Below the pieces are notes generated by a model. That model made no database searches. It was not told the origin of the DNA and was given only the letters and a program-made list of their open reading frames with translations. Below are positions 41,716 through 55,969 of a DNA stretch of 64,000 bases, in pieces (position 1 is the first letter of the stretch; each line of letters starts with the position of its first letter). The translations under genes were made by a program, and so were the position numbers. This DNA comes from Auanema rhodensis (Eukaryota > Nematoda > Chromadorea > Rhabditida > Rhabditidae): contig CAXKVF010000085.1 of NCBI GenBank assembly GCA_964057225.1, positions 239,303 through 303,302 of the forward strand, read 5' to 3'.

Positions 41716-44700
41716 TGTGCACTTGGTATGTAACTCGCTTCACGTGAAAGATGAAGAGATGCGGTTTTCAAAATTAGATTCCCCATGTCCATATTAGTCT
41801 AAAAACAAATTTTTATTGATATTGGTGCATGGTAACCATGACTTTGAAATTTACGTGAACTTTAATTTATGCTAATTAAATGTACACGTGATGTGCACTT
41901 GGTATGTAACTCGCTTCACGTGAAAGATAAATAGATGCGGTTTTCAAAATTAGATTCCCCATGTCCATATTAGTCTAAAAACAAATTTTTATTGATATTG
42001 GTTCATGGTAACCATGACTTTGAAATTTACGTGAACTTTAATTTATGCTAATTAAATGTACACGTGATGTGCACTTGGTATGTAACTCGCTTCACGTGAA
42101 AGATGAAGAGATGCGGTTTTCAAAATTAGATTCCCCATGTCCATATTAGTCTAAAAACAAATTTTTATTGATATTGGTGCATGGTAACCATGACTTTGAA
42201 ATTTACGTGAACTTTAATTTATGCTAATTAAATGTACACGTGATGTGCACTTGGTATGTAACTCGCTTCACGTGAAAGATAAAGAGATGCGGTTTTCAAA
42301 ATTAGATTCCCCATGTCCATATTAGTCTAAAAACAAATTTTTATTGATATTGGTGCATGGTAACCATGACTTTGAAATTTACGTGAACTTTAATTTATGC
42401 TAATTAAATGTACACGTGATGTGCACTTGGTATGTAACTCGCTTCACGTGAAAGATGAAGAGATGCGGTTTTCAAAATTAGATTCCCCATGTCCATATTA
42501 GTCTAAAAACAAATTTTTATTGATATTGGTGCATGGTAACCATGACTTTGAAATTTACGTGAACTTTAATTTATGCTAATTAAATGTACACGTGATGTGC
42601 ACTTGGTATGTAACTCGCTTCACGTGAAAGATAAAGAGATGCGGTTTTCAAAATTAGATTCCCCATGTCCATATTAGTCTAAAAACAAATTTTTATTGAT
42701 ATTGGTTCATGGTAACCATGACTTTGAAATTTACGTGAACTTTAATTTATGCTAATTAAATGTACACGTGATGTGCACTTGGTATGTACTTCGCTTCACG
42801 TGAAAGATAAAGAGATGCGGTTTTCAAAATTAGATTCCCATGTCCATATTAGTCTAAAAACAAATTTTTATTGATATTGGTTCATGGTAACCATGACTTT
42901 GAAATTTACGTGAACTTTAATTTATGCTAATTAAATGTACACGTGATGTGCACTTGGTATGTAACTCGCTTCACGTGAAAGATAAAGAGATGTGGTTTTC
43001 AAAATTAGATTCCCCATGTCCATATTAGTCTAAAAACAAATTTTTATTGATATTGGTGCATGGTAACCATGACTTTGAAATTTACGTGAACTTTAATTTA
43101 TGCTAATTAAATGTACACGTGATGTGCACTTGGTATGTAACTCGCTTCACGTGAAAGATAAAGAGATGCGGTTTTCAAAATTAGATTCCCCATGTCCATA
43201 TTAGTCTAAAAACAAATTTTTATTGATATTGGTGCATGGTAACCATGACTTTCAAATTTACGTGAACTTTAATTTATGCTAATTAAATGTACACGTGATG
43301 TGCACTTGGTATGTAACTCGCTTCACGTGAAAGATGAAGAGATGCGGTTTTCAAAATTAGATTCCCCATGTCCATATTAGTCTAAAAACAAATTTTTATT
43401 GATATTGGTGCATGGTAACCATGACTTTGAAATTTACGTGAACTTTAATTTATGCTAATTAAATGTACACGTGATGTGCACTTGGTATGTAACTCGCTTC
43501 ACGTGAAAGATGAAGAGATGCGGTTTTCAAAATTAGATTCCCCATGTCCATATTAGTCTAAAAACAAATTTTTATTGATATTGGTGCATGGTAACCATGA
43601 CTTTGAAATTTACGTGAACTTTAATTTATGCTAATTAAATGTACACGTGATGTGCACTTGGTATGTAACTCGCTTCACGTGAAAGATAAAGAGATGCGGT
43701 TTTCAAAATTAGATTCCCCATGTCCATATTAGTCTAAAAACAAATTTTTATTGATATTGGTTCATGGTAACCATGACTTTGAAATTTACGTGAACTTTAA
43801 TTTATGCTAATTAAATGTACACGTGATGTGCACTTGGTATGTAACTCGCTTCACGTGAAAGATAAAGAGATGCGGTTTTCAAAATTAGATTCCCCATGTC
43901 CATATTAGTCTAAAAACAAATTTTTATTGATATTGGTGCATGGTAACCATGACTTTGAAATTTACGTGAACTTTAATTTATGCTAATTAAATGTACACGT
44001 GATGGGCACTTGGTATGTAACTCGCTTCACGTGAAAGATAAAGAGATGCGGTTCTCAAAATTAGATTCCCCATGTCCATATTAGTCTAAAAACAAATTTT
44101 TATTGATATTGGTTCATGGTAACCATGACTTTGAAATTTACGTGAACTTTAATTTATGCTAATTAAATGTACACGTGATGTGCACTTGGTATGTAACTCG
44201 CTTCACGTGAAAGATAAAGAGATGCGGTTTTCAAAATTAGATTCCCCATGTCCATATTAGTCTAAAAACAAATTTTTATTGATATTGGTGCATGGTAACC
44301 ATGACTTTGAAATTTACGTGAACTTTAATTTATGCTAATTAAATGTACACGTGATGTGCACTTGGTATGTAACTCGCTTCACGTGAAAGATAAAGAGATG
44401 CGGTTTTCAAAATTAGATTCCCCATGTCCATATTAGTCTAAAAACAAATTTTTATTGATATTGGTGCATGGTAACCATGACTTTGAAATTTACGTGAACT
44501 TTAATTTATGCTAATTAAATGTACACGTGATGTGCACTTGGTATGTAACTCGCTTCACGTGAAAGATAACGAGATGCGGTTTTCAAAATTAGATTCCCCA
44601 TGTCCATATTAGTCTAAAAACAAATTTTTATTGGTATTGGTTCATGGTAACCATGACTTTGAAATTTACGTGAACTTTAATTTATGCTAATTAAATGTAC

Positions 44701-47700
44701 ACGTGATGTGCACTTGGTATGTAACTCGCTTCACGTGAAAGATGAAGAGATGCGGTTTTCAAAATTAGATTCCCCATGTCCATATTAGTCTAAAAACAAA
44801 TTTTTATTGATATTGGTGCATGGTAACCATGACTTTGAAATTTACGTGAACTTTAATTTATGCTAATTAAATGTACACGTGATGTGCACTTGGTATGTAA
44901 CTCGCTTCACGTGAAAGATGAAGAGATGCGGTTTTCAAAATTAGATTCCCCATGTCCATATTAGTCTAAAAACAAATTTTTATTGATATTGGTGCATGGT
45001 AACCATGACTTTGAAATTTACGTGAACTTTAATTTATGCTAATTAAATGTACACGTGATGTGCACTTGGTATGTAACTCGCTTCACGTGAAAGATGAAGA
45101 GATGCGGTTTTCAAAATTAGATTCCCCATGTCCATATTAGTCTAAAAACAAATTTTTATTGACATTGGTGCATGGTAACCATGACTTTGAAATTTACGTG
45201 AACTTTAATTTATGCTAATTAAATGTACACGTGATGTGCACTTGGTTTGTAACTCGCTTCACGTGAAAGATAAAGAGATGCGGTTTTCAAAATTAGATTC
45301 CCCATGTCCATATTAGTCTAAAAACAAATTTTTATTGATATTGGTGCATGGTAACCATGACTTTGAAATTTACGTGAACTTTAATTTATGCTAATTAAAT
45401 GTACACGTGATGTGCACTTGGTATGTAACTCGCTTCACGTGAAAGATGAAGAGATGCGGTTTTCAAAATTAGATTCCCCATGTCCATATTAGTCTAAAAA
45501 CAAATTTTTATTGATATTGGTGCATGGTAACCATGACTTTGAAATTTACGTGAACTTTAATTTATGCTAATTAAATGTACACGTGATGTGCACTTGGTAT
45601 GTAACTCGCTTCACGTGAAAGATGAAGAGATGCGGTTTTCAAAATTAGATTCCCCATGTCCATATTAGTCTAAAAACAAATTTTTATTGACATTGGTGCA
45701 TGGTAACCATGACTTTGAAATTTACGTGAACTTTAATTTATGCTAATTAAATGTACACGTGATGTGCACTTGGTATGTAACTCGCTTCACGTGAAAGATG
45801 AAGAGATGCGGTTTTCAAAATTAGATTCCCCATGTCCATATTAGTCTAAAAACAAATTTTTATTGATATTGGTGCATGGTAACCATGACTTTGAAATTTA
45901 CGTGAACTTTAATTTATGCTAATTAAATGTACACGTGATGTGCACTTGGTATGTAACTCGCTTCACGTGAAAGATAAATAGATGCGGTTTTCAAAATTAG
46001 ATTCCCCATGTCCATATTAGTCTAAAAACAAATTTTTATTGATATTGGTTCATGGTAACCATGACTTTGAAATTTACGTGAACTTTAATTTATGCTAATT
46101 AAATGTACACGTGATGTGCACTTGGTATGTAACTCGCTTCACGTGAAAGATGAAGAGATGCGGTTTTCAAAATTAGATTCCCCATGTCCATATTAGTCTA
46201 AAAACAAATTTTTATTGATATTGGTGCATGGTAACCATGACTTTGAAATTTACGTGAACTTTAATTTATGCTAATTAAATGTACACGTGATGTGCACTTG
46301 GTATGTAACTCGCTTCACGTGAAAGATAAAGAGATGCGGTTTTCAAAATTAGATTCCCCATGTCCATATTAGTCTAAAAACAAATTTTTATTGATATTGG
46401 TGCATGGTAACCATGACTTTGAAATTTACGTGAACTTTAATTTATGCTAATTAAATGTACACGTGATGTGCACTTGGTATGTAACTCGCTTCACGTGAAA
46501 GATGAAGAGATGCGGTTTTCAAAATTAGATTCCCCATGTCCATATTAGTCTAAAAACAAATTTTTATTGATATTGGTGCATGGTAACCATGACTTTGAAA
46601 TTTACGTGAACTTTAATTTATGCTAATTAAATGTACACGTGATGTGCACTTGGTATGTAACTCGCTTCACGTGAAAGATAAAGAGATGCGGTTTTCAAAA
46701 TTAGATTCCCCATGTCCATATTAGTCTAAAAACAAATTTTTATTGATATTGGTTCATGGTAACCATGACTTTGAAATTTACGTGAACTTTAATTTATGCT
46801 AATTAAATGTACACGTGATGTGCACTTGGTATGTACTTCGCTTCACGTGAAAGATAAAGAGATGCGGTTTTCAAAATTAGATTCCCATGTCCATATTAGT
46901 CTAAAAACAAATTTTTATTGATATTGGTTCATGGTAACCATGACTTTGAAATTTACGTGAACTTTAATTTATGCTAATTAAATGTACACGTGATGTGCAC
47001 TTGGTATGTAACTCGCTTCACGTGAAAGATAAAGAGATGCGGTTTTCAAAATTAGATTCCCCATGTCCATATTAGTCTAAAAACAAATTTTTATTGATAT
47101 TGGTGCATGGTAACCATGACTTTGAAATTTACGTGAACTTTAATTTATGCTAATTAAATGTACACGTGATGTGCACTTGGTATGTAACTCGCTTCACGTG
47201 AAAGATGAAGAGATGCGGTTTGCAAAATTAGATTCCCCATGTCCATATTAGTCTAAAAACAAATTTTTATTGACATTGGTGCATGGTAACCATGACTTTG
47301 AAATTTACGTGAACTTTAATTTATGCTAATTAAATGTACACGTGATGTGCACTTGGTATGTAACTCGCTTCACGTGAAAGATAAAGAGATGCGGTTTTCA
47401 AAATTAGATTCCCCATGTCCATATTAGTCTAAAAACAAATTTTTATTGATATTGGTGCATGGTAACCATGACTTTGAAATTTACGTGAACTTTAATTTAT
47501 GCTAATTAAATGTACACGTGATGTGCACTTGGTATGTAACTCGCTTCACGTGAAAGATGAAGAGATGCGGTTTTCAAAATTAGATTCCCCATGTCCATAT
47601 TAGTCTAAAAACAAATTTTTATTGATATTGGTGCATGGTAACCATGACTTTGAAATTTACGTGAACTTTAATTTATGCTAATTAAATGTACACGTGATGT

Positions 47701-49985
47701 GCACTTGGTATGTAACTCGCTTCACGTGAAAGATGAAGAGATGCGGTTTTCAAAATTAGATTCCCCATGTCCATATTAGTCTAAAAACAAATTTTTATTG
47801 ATATTGGTGCATGGTAACCATGACTTTGAAATTTACGTGAACTTTAATTTATGCTAATTAAATGTACACGTGATGTGCACTTGGTATGTAACTCGCTTCA
47901 CGTGAAAGATAAAGAGATGCGGTTTTCAAAATTAGATTCCCCATGTCCATATTAGTCTAAAAACAAATTTTTATTGATATTGGTTCATGGTAACCATGAC
48001 TTTGAAATTTACGTGAACTTTAATTTATGCTAATTAAATGTACACGTGATGTGCACTTGGTATGTAACTCGCTTCACGTGAAAGATAAAGAGATGCGGTT
48101 TTCAAAATTAGATTCCCCATGTCCATATTAGTCTAAAAACAAATTTTTATTGATATTGGTGCATGGTAACCATGACTTTGAAATTTACGTGAACTTTAAT
48201 TTATGCTAATTAAATGTACACGTGATGGGCACTTGGTATGTAACTCGCTTCACGTGAAAGATAAAGAGATGCGGTTCTCAAAATTAGATTCCCCATGTCC
48301 ATATTAGTCTAAAAACAAATTTTTATTGATATTGGTTCATGGTAACCATGACTTTGAAATTTACGTGAACTTTAATTTATGCTAATTAAATGTACACGTG
48401 ATGTGCACTTGGTATGTAACTCGCTTCACGTGAAAGATAAAGAGATGCGGTTTTCAAAATTAGATTCCCCATGTCCATATTAGTCTAAAAACAAATTTTT
48501 ATTGATATTGGTGCATGGTAACCATGACTTTGAAATTTACGTGAACTTTAATTTATGCTAATTAAATGTACACGTGATGTGCACTTGGTATGTAACTCGC
48601 TTCACGTGAAAGATAAAGAGATGCGGTTTTCAAAATTAGATTCCCCATGTCCATATTAGTCTAAAAACAAATTTTTATTGATATTGGTGCATGGTAACCA
48701 TGACTTTGAAATTTACGTGAACTTTAATTTATGCTAATTAAATGTACACGTGATGTGCACTTGGTATGTAACTCGCTTCACGTGAAAGATAACGAGATGC
48801 GGTTTTCAAAATTAGATTCCCCATGTCCATATTAGTCTAAAAACAAATTTTTATTGGTATTGGTTCATGGTAACCATGACTTTGAAATTTACGTGAACTT
48901 TAATTTATGCTAATTAAATGTACACGTGATGTGCACTTGGTATGTAACTCGCTTCACGTGAAAGATGAAGAGATGCGGTTTTCAAAATTAGATTCCCCAT
49001 GTCCATATTAGTCTAAAAACAAATTTTTATTGATATTGGTGCATGGTAACCATGACTTTGAAATTTACGTGAACTTTAATTTATGCTAATTAAATGTACA
49101 CGTGATGTGCACTTGGTATGTAACTCGCTTCACGTGAAAGATGAAGAGATGCGGTTTTCAAAATTAGATTCCCCATGTCCATATTAGTCTAAAAACAAAT
49201 TTTTATTGATATTGGTGCATGGTAACCATGACTTTGAAATTTACGTGAACTTTAATTTATGCTAATTAAATGTACACGTGATGTGCACTTGGTATGTAAC
49301 TCGCTTCACGTGAAAGATGAAGAGATGCGGTTTTCAAAATTAGATTCCCCATGTCCATATTAGTCTAAAAACAAATTTTTATTGACATTGGTGCATGGTA
49401 ACCATGACTTTGAAATTTACGTGAACTTTAATTTATGCTAATTAAATGTACACGTGATGTGCACTTGGTTTGTAACTCGCTTCACGTGAAAGATAAAGAG
49501 ATGCGGTTTTCAAAATTAGATTCCCCATGTCCATATTAGTCTAAAAACAAATTTTTATTGATATTGGTGCATGGTAACCATGACTTTGAAATTTACGTGA
49601 ACTTTAATTTATGCTAATTAAATGTACACGTGATGTGCACTTGGTATGTAACTCGCTTCACGTGAAAGATGAAGAGATGCGGTTTTCAAAATTAGATTCC
49701 CCATGTCCATATTAGTCTAAAAACAAATTTTTATTGATATTGGTGCATGGTAACCATGACTTTGAAATTTACGTGAACTTTAATTTATGCTAATTAAATG
49801 TACACGTGATGTGCACTTGGTATGTAACTCGCTTCACGTGAAAGATGAAGAGATGCGGTTTTCAAAATTAGATTCCCCATGTCCATATTAGTCTAAAAAC
49901 AAATTTTTATTGACATTGGTGCATGGTAACCATGACTTTGAAAATTACGTGAACTTTAATTTATGCTAATTAAATGTACACGTGA
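41716..49985 (+). repeat. ~4-kb tandem duplication of a 23/24-unit block
   Basis: Copy one, 41716-45762, is 4047 bases (23 units less one base); copy two, 45763-49985, is 4223 bases (24 units less one base). Shared rare markers: AAATAGATG (41932 and 45979), GTACTTCGC plus a one-base C deletion (near 42788/42838 and 46835/46884), TGGGCAC plus TTCTC (44005 and 48228), AACGAG plus GGTATTGG (near 44570 and 48793), and TTGGTTTG (45247 and 49470). Spacing changes from 4047 to 4223 between the GTACTTCGC and TGGGCAC markers, where copy two has an extra unit; the G53/C105 unit at 47170 lies in that stretch. Confidence 0.88.
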
Positions 49986-52900
49986 TGTGCACTTGGTATG
50001 TAACTCGCTTCACGTGAAAGATAAAGAGATGCGGTTTTCAAAATTAGATTCCCCATGTCCATATTAGTCTAAAAACAAATTTTTATTGATATTGGTGCAT
50101 GGTAACCATGACTTTGAAATTTACGTGAACTTTAATTTATGCTAATTAAATGTACACGTGATGTGCACTTGGTATGTAACTCGCTTCACGTGAAAGATGA
50201 AGAGATGCGGTTTTCAAAATTAGATTCCCCATGTCCATATTAGTCTAAAAACAAATTTTTATTGATATTGGTGCATGGTAACCATGACTTTGAAATTTAC
50301 GTGAACTTTAATTTATGCTAATTAAATGTACACGTGATGTGCACTTGGTATGTAACTCGCTTCACGTGAAAGATAAGGAGATGCGGTTTTCAAAATTAGA
50401 TTCCCCATGTCCATATTAGTCTAAAAACAAATTTTTATTGATATTGGTGCATGGTAACCATGACTTTGAAATTTACGTGAACTTTAATTTATGCTAATTA
50501 AATGTACACGTGATGGGCACTTGGTATGTAACTCGCTTCACGTGAAAGATAAAGAGATGCGGTTTTCAAAATTAGATTCCCCATGTCCATATTAGTCTAA
50601 AAACAAATTTTTATTGACATTGGTGCATGGTAACCATGACTTTGAAATTTACGTGAACTTTAATTTATGCTAATTAAATGTACACGTGATGTGCACTTGG
50701 TATGTAACTCGCTTCACGTGAAAGATAAAGAGATGCGGTTTTCAAAATTAGATTCCCCATGTCCATATTAGTCTAAAAACAAATTTTTATTGATATTGGT
50801 GCATGGTAACCATGACTTTGAAATTTACGTGAACTTTAATTTATGCTAATTAAATGTACACGTGATGGGCACTTGGTATGTAACTCGCTTCACGTGAAAG
50901 ATAAAGAGATGCGGTTTTCAAAATTAGATTCCCCATGTCCATATTAGTCTAAAAACAAATTTTTATTGATATTGGTTCATGGTAACCATGACTTTGAAAT
51001 TTACGTGAACTTTAATTTATGCTAATTAAATGTACACGTGATGTGCACTTGGTATGTAACTCGCTTCACGTGAAAGATAAAGAGATGCGGTTTTCAAAAT
51101 TAGATTCCCCATGTCCATATTAGTCTAAAAACAAATTTTTATTGATATTGGTGCATGGTAACCATGACTTTGAAATTTACGTGAACTTTAATTTATGCTA
51201 ATTAAATGTACACGTGATGTGCACTTGGTATGTAACTCGCTTCACGTGAAAGATGAAGAGATGCGGTTTTCAAAATTAGATTCCCCATGTCCATATTAGT
51301 CTAAAAACAAATTTTTATTGATATTGGTGCATGGTAACCATGACTTTGAAATTTACGTGAACTTTAATTTATGCTAATTAAATGTACACGTGATGTGCAC
51401 TTGGTATGTAACTCGCTTCACGTGAAAGATGAAGAGATGCGGTTTTCAAAATTAGATTCCCCATGTCCATATTAGTCTAAAAACAAATTTTTATTGACAT
51501 TGGTGCATGGTAACCATGACTTTGAAATTTACGTGAACTTTAATTTATGCTAATTAAATGTACACGTGATGTGCACTTGGTATGTAACTCGCTTCACGTG
51601 AAAGATAAAGAGATGCGGTTTTCAAAATTAGATTCCCCATGTCCATATTAGTCTAAAAACAAATTTTTATTAATATTGGTGCATGGTAACCATGACTTTG
51701 AAATTTACGTGAACTTTAATTTATGCTAATTAAATGTACACGTGATGGGCACTTGGTATGTAACTCGCTTCACGTGAAAGATAAAGAGATGCGGTTTTCA
51801 AAATTAGATTCCCCATGTCCATATTAGTCTAAAAACAAATTTTTATTGATATTGGTTCATGGTAACCATGACTTTGAAATTTACGTGAACTTTAATTTAT
51901 GCTAATTAAATGTACACGTGATGTGCACTTGGTATGTAACTCGCTTCACGTGAAAGATAACGAGATGCGGTTTTCAAAATTAGATTCCCCATGTCCATAT
52001 TAGTCTAAAAACAAATTTTTATTGATATTGGTTCATGGTAACCATGACTTTGAAATTTACGTGAACTTTAATTTATGCTAATTAAATGTACACGTGATGT
52101 GCACTTGGTATGTAACTCGCTTCACGTGAAAGATAAAGAGATGCGGTTTTCAAAATTAGATTCCCCATGTCCATATTAGTCTAAAAACAAATTTTTATTG
52201 ATATTGGTGCATGGTAACCATGACTTTGAAATTTACGTGAACTTTAATTTATGCTAATTAAATGTACACGTGATGTGCACTTGGTATGTAACTCGCTTCA
52301 CGTGAAAGATAAAGAGATGCGGTTTTCAAAATTAGATTCCCCATGTCCATATTAGTTTAAAAACAAATTTTTATTGATATTGGTGCATGGTAACCATGAC
52401 TTTGAAATTTACGTGAACTTTAATTTATGCTAATTAAATGTACACGTGATGTGCACTTGGTATGTAACTCGCTTCACGTGAAAGATAAAGAGATGCGGTT
52501 TTCAAAATTAGATTCCCCATGTCCATATTAGTCTAAAAACAAATTTTCATTGATATTGGTTCATGGTAACCATGACTTTGAAATTTACGTGAACTTTAAT
52601 TTATGCTAATTAAATGTACACGTGATGTGCACTTGGTATGTAACTCGCTTCACGTGAAAGATAAAGAGATGCGGTTTTCAAAATTAGATTCCCCATGTCC
52701 ATATTAGTCTAAAAACAAATTTTTATTGATATTGGTGCATGGTAACCATGACTTTGAAATTTACGTGAACTTTAATTTATGCTAATTAAATGTACACGTG
52801 ATGTGCACTTGGTATGTAACTCGCTTCACGTGAAAGATAAAGAGATGCGGTTTTCAAAATTAGATTCCCCATGTCCATATTAGTCTAAAAACAAATTTTT

Positions 52901-55900
52901 ATTGATATTTGTGCATGGTAACCATGACTTTGAAATTTACGTGAACTTTAATTTATGCTAATTAAATGTACACGTGATGTGCACTTGGTATGTAACTCGC
53001 TTCACGTGAAAGATGAAGAGATGCGGTTTTCAAAATTAGATTCCCCATGTCCATATTAGTCTAAAAACAAATTTTTATTGATATTGGTGCATGGTAACCA
53101 TGACTTTGAAATTTACGTGAACTTTAATTTATGCTAATTAAATGTACACGTGATGTGCACTTGGTATGTAACTCGCTTCACGTGAAAGATGAAGAGATGC
53201 GGTTTTCAAAATTAGATTCCCCATGTCCATATTAGTCTAAAAACAAATTTTTATTGACATTGGTGCATGGTAACCATGACTTTGAAATTTACGTGAACTT
53301 TAATTTATGCTAATTAAATGTACACGTGATGTGCACTTGGTATGTAACTCGCTTCACGTGAAAGATAAAGAGATGCGGTTTTCAAAATTAGATTCCCCAT
53401 GTCCATATTAGTCTAAAAACAAATTTTTATTGATATTGGTTCATGGTAACCATGACTTTGAAATTTACGTGAACTTTAATTTATGCTAATTAAATGTACA
53501 CGTGATGTGCACTTGGTATGTAACTCGCTTCACGTGAAAGATAAAGAGATGCGGTTTTCAAAATTAGATTCCCCATGTCCATATTAGTCTAAAAACAAAT
53601 TTTTATTGATATTGGTTCATGGTAACCATGACTTTGAAATTTACGTGAACTTTAATTTATGCTAATTAAATGTACACGTGATGTGCACTTGGTATGTAAC
53701 TCGCTTCACGTGAAAGATAAAGAGATGCGGTTTTCAAAATTAGATTCCCCATGTCCATATTAGTCTAAAAACAAATTTTTATTGATATTGGTGCATGGTA
53801 ACCATGACTTTGAAATTTACGTGAACTTTAATTTATGCTAATTAAATGTACACGTGATGTGCACTTGGTATGTAACTCGCTTCACGTGAAAGATAAAGAG
53901 ATGCGGTTTTCAAAATTAGATTCCCCATGTCCATATTAGTTTAAAAACAAATTTTTATTGATATTGGTGCATGGTAACCATGACTTTGAAATTTACGTGA
54001 ACTTTAATTTATGCTAATTAAATGTACACGTGATGTGCACTTGGTATGTAACTCGCTTCACGTGAAAGATAAAGAGATGCGGTTTTCAAAATTAGATTCC
54101 CCATGTCCATATTAGTCTAAAAACAAATTTTTATTGATATTGGTTCATGGTAACCATGACTTTGAAATTTACGTGAACTTTAATTTATGATAATTAAATG
54201 TACACGTGATGTGCACTTGGTATGTAACTCGCTTCACGTGAAAGATAAAGAGATGCGGTTTTCAAAATTAGATTCCCCATGTCCATATTAGTCTAAAAAC
54301 AAATTTTTATTGATATTGGTGCATGGTAACCATGACTTTGAAATTTACGTGAACTTTAATTTATGCTAATTAAATGTACACGTGATGTGCACTTGGTATG
54401 TAACTCGCTTCACGTGAAAGATAAAGAGATGCGGTTTTCAAAATTAGATTCCCCATGTCCATATTAGTCTAAAAACAAATTTTTATTGATATTGGTGCAT
54501 GGTAACCATGACTTTGAAAGTTACGTGAACTTTAATTTATGCTAATTAAATGTACACGTGATGTGCACTTGGTATGTAACTCGCTTCACGTGAAAGATAA
54601 AGAGATGCGGTTTTCAAAATTAGATTCCCCATGTCCATATTAGTCTAAAAACAAATTTTTATTGATATTTGTGCATGGTAACCATGACTTTGAAATTTAC
54701 GTGAACTTTAATTTATGCTAATTAAATGTACACGTGATGTGCACTTGGTATGTAACTCGCTTCACGTGAAAGATGAAGAGATGCGGTTTTCAAAATTAGA
54801 TTCCCCATGTCCATATTAGTCTACAAACAAATTTTTATTGATATTGGTGCATGGTAACCATGACTTTGAAATTTACGTGAACTTTAATTTATGCTAATTA
54901 AATGTACACGTGATGTGCACTTGGTATGTAACTCGCTTCACGTGAAAGATGAAGAGATGCGGTTTTCAAAATTAGATTCCCCATGTCCATATTAGTCTAA
55001 AAACAAATTTTTATTGACATTGGTGCATGGTAACCATGACTTTGAAATTTACGTGAACTTTAATTTATGCTAATTAAATGTACACGTGATGTGCACTTGG
55101 TATGTAACTCGCTTCACGTGAAAGATAAAGAGATGCGGTTTTCAAAATTAGATTCCCCATGTCCATATTAGTCTAAAAACAAATTTTTATTGATATTGGT
55201 GCATGGTAACCATGACTTTGAAATTTACGTGAACTTTAATTTATGCTAATTAAATGTACACGTGATGTGCACTTGGTATGTAACTCGCTTCACGTGAAAG
55301 ATGAAGAGATGCGGTTTTCAAAATTAGATTCCCCATGTCCATATTAGTCTAAAAACAAATTTTTATTGATATTGGTGCATGGTAACCATGACTTTGAAAT
55401 TTACGTGAACTTTAATTTATGCTAATTAAATGTACACGTGATGTGCACTTGGTATGTAACTCGCTTCACGTGAAAGATGAAGAGATGCGGTTTTCAAAAT
55501 TAGATTCCCCATGTCCATATTAGTCTAAAAACAAATTTTTATTGACATTGGTGCATGGTAACCATGACTTTGAAATTTACGTGAACTTTAATTTATGCTA
55601 ATTAAATGTACACGTGATGTGCACTTGGTATGTAACTCGCTTCACGTGAAAGATAAAGAGATGCGGTTTTCAAAATTAGATTCCCCATGTCCATATTAGT
55701 CTAAAAACAAATTTTTATTAATATTGGTGCATGGTAACCATGACTTTGAAATTTACGTGAACTTTAATTTATGCTAATTAAATGTACACGTGATGTGCAC
55801 TTGGTATGTAACTCGCTTCACGTGAAAGATAACGAGATGCGGTTTTCAAAATTAGATTCCCCATGTCCATATTAGTCTAAAAACAAATTTTTATTGATAT

Positions 55901-55969
55901 TGGTGCATGGTAACCATGACTTTGAAATTTACGTGAACTTTAATTTATGCTAATTAAATGTACACGTGA
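49986..55969 (+). repeat. Mixed zone with 9-10-unit duplications
   Basis: Thirty-four units carry the G3 (TGGGCAC), G38, C105, A103 (TTAATATTG) and C40 markers in changing order. Two related stretches are 52098-53329 and 53682-55089: each has an AGTTTA unit (52274 and 53858), a GATATTTGTG unit (52802 and 54562), then G38 and G38 plus C105 units. The spacing grows from nine to ten units between these markers. The run G38 / G38 plus C105 / A103 / C40 / G3 at 55266-56145 anticipates the 13-mer that follows. Confidence 0.7.
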
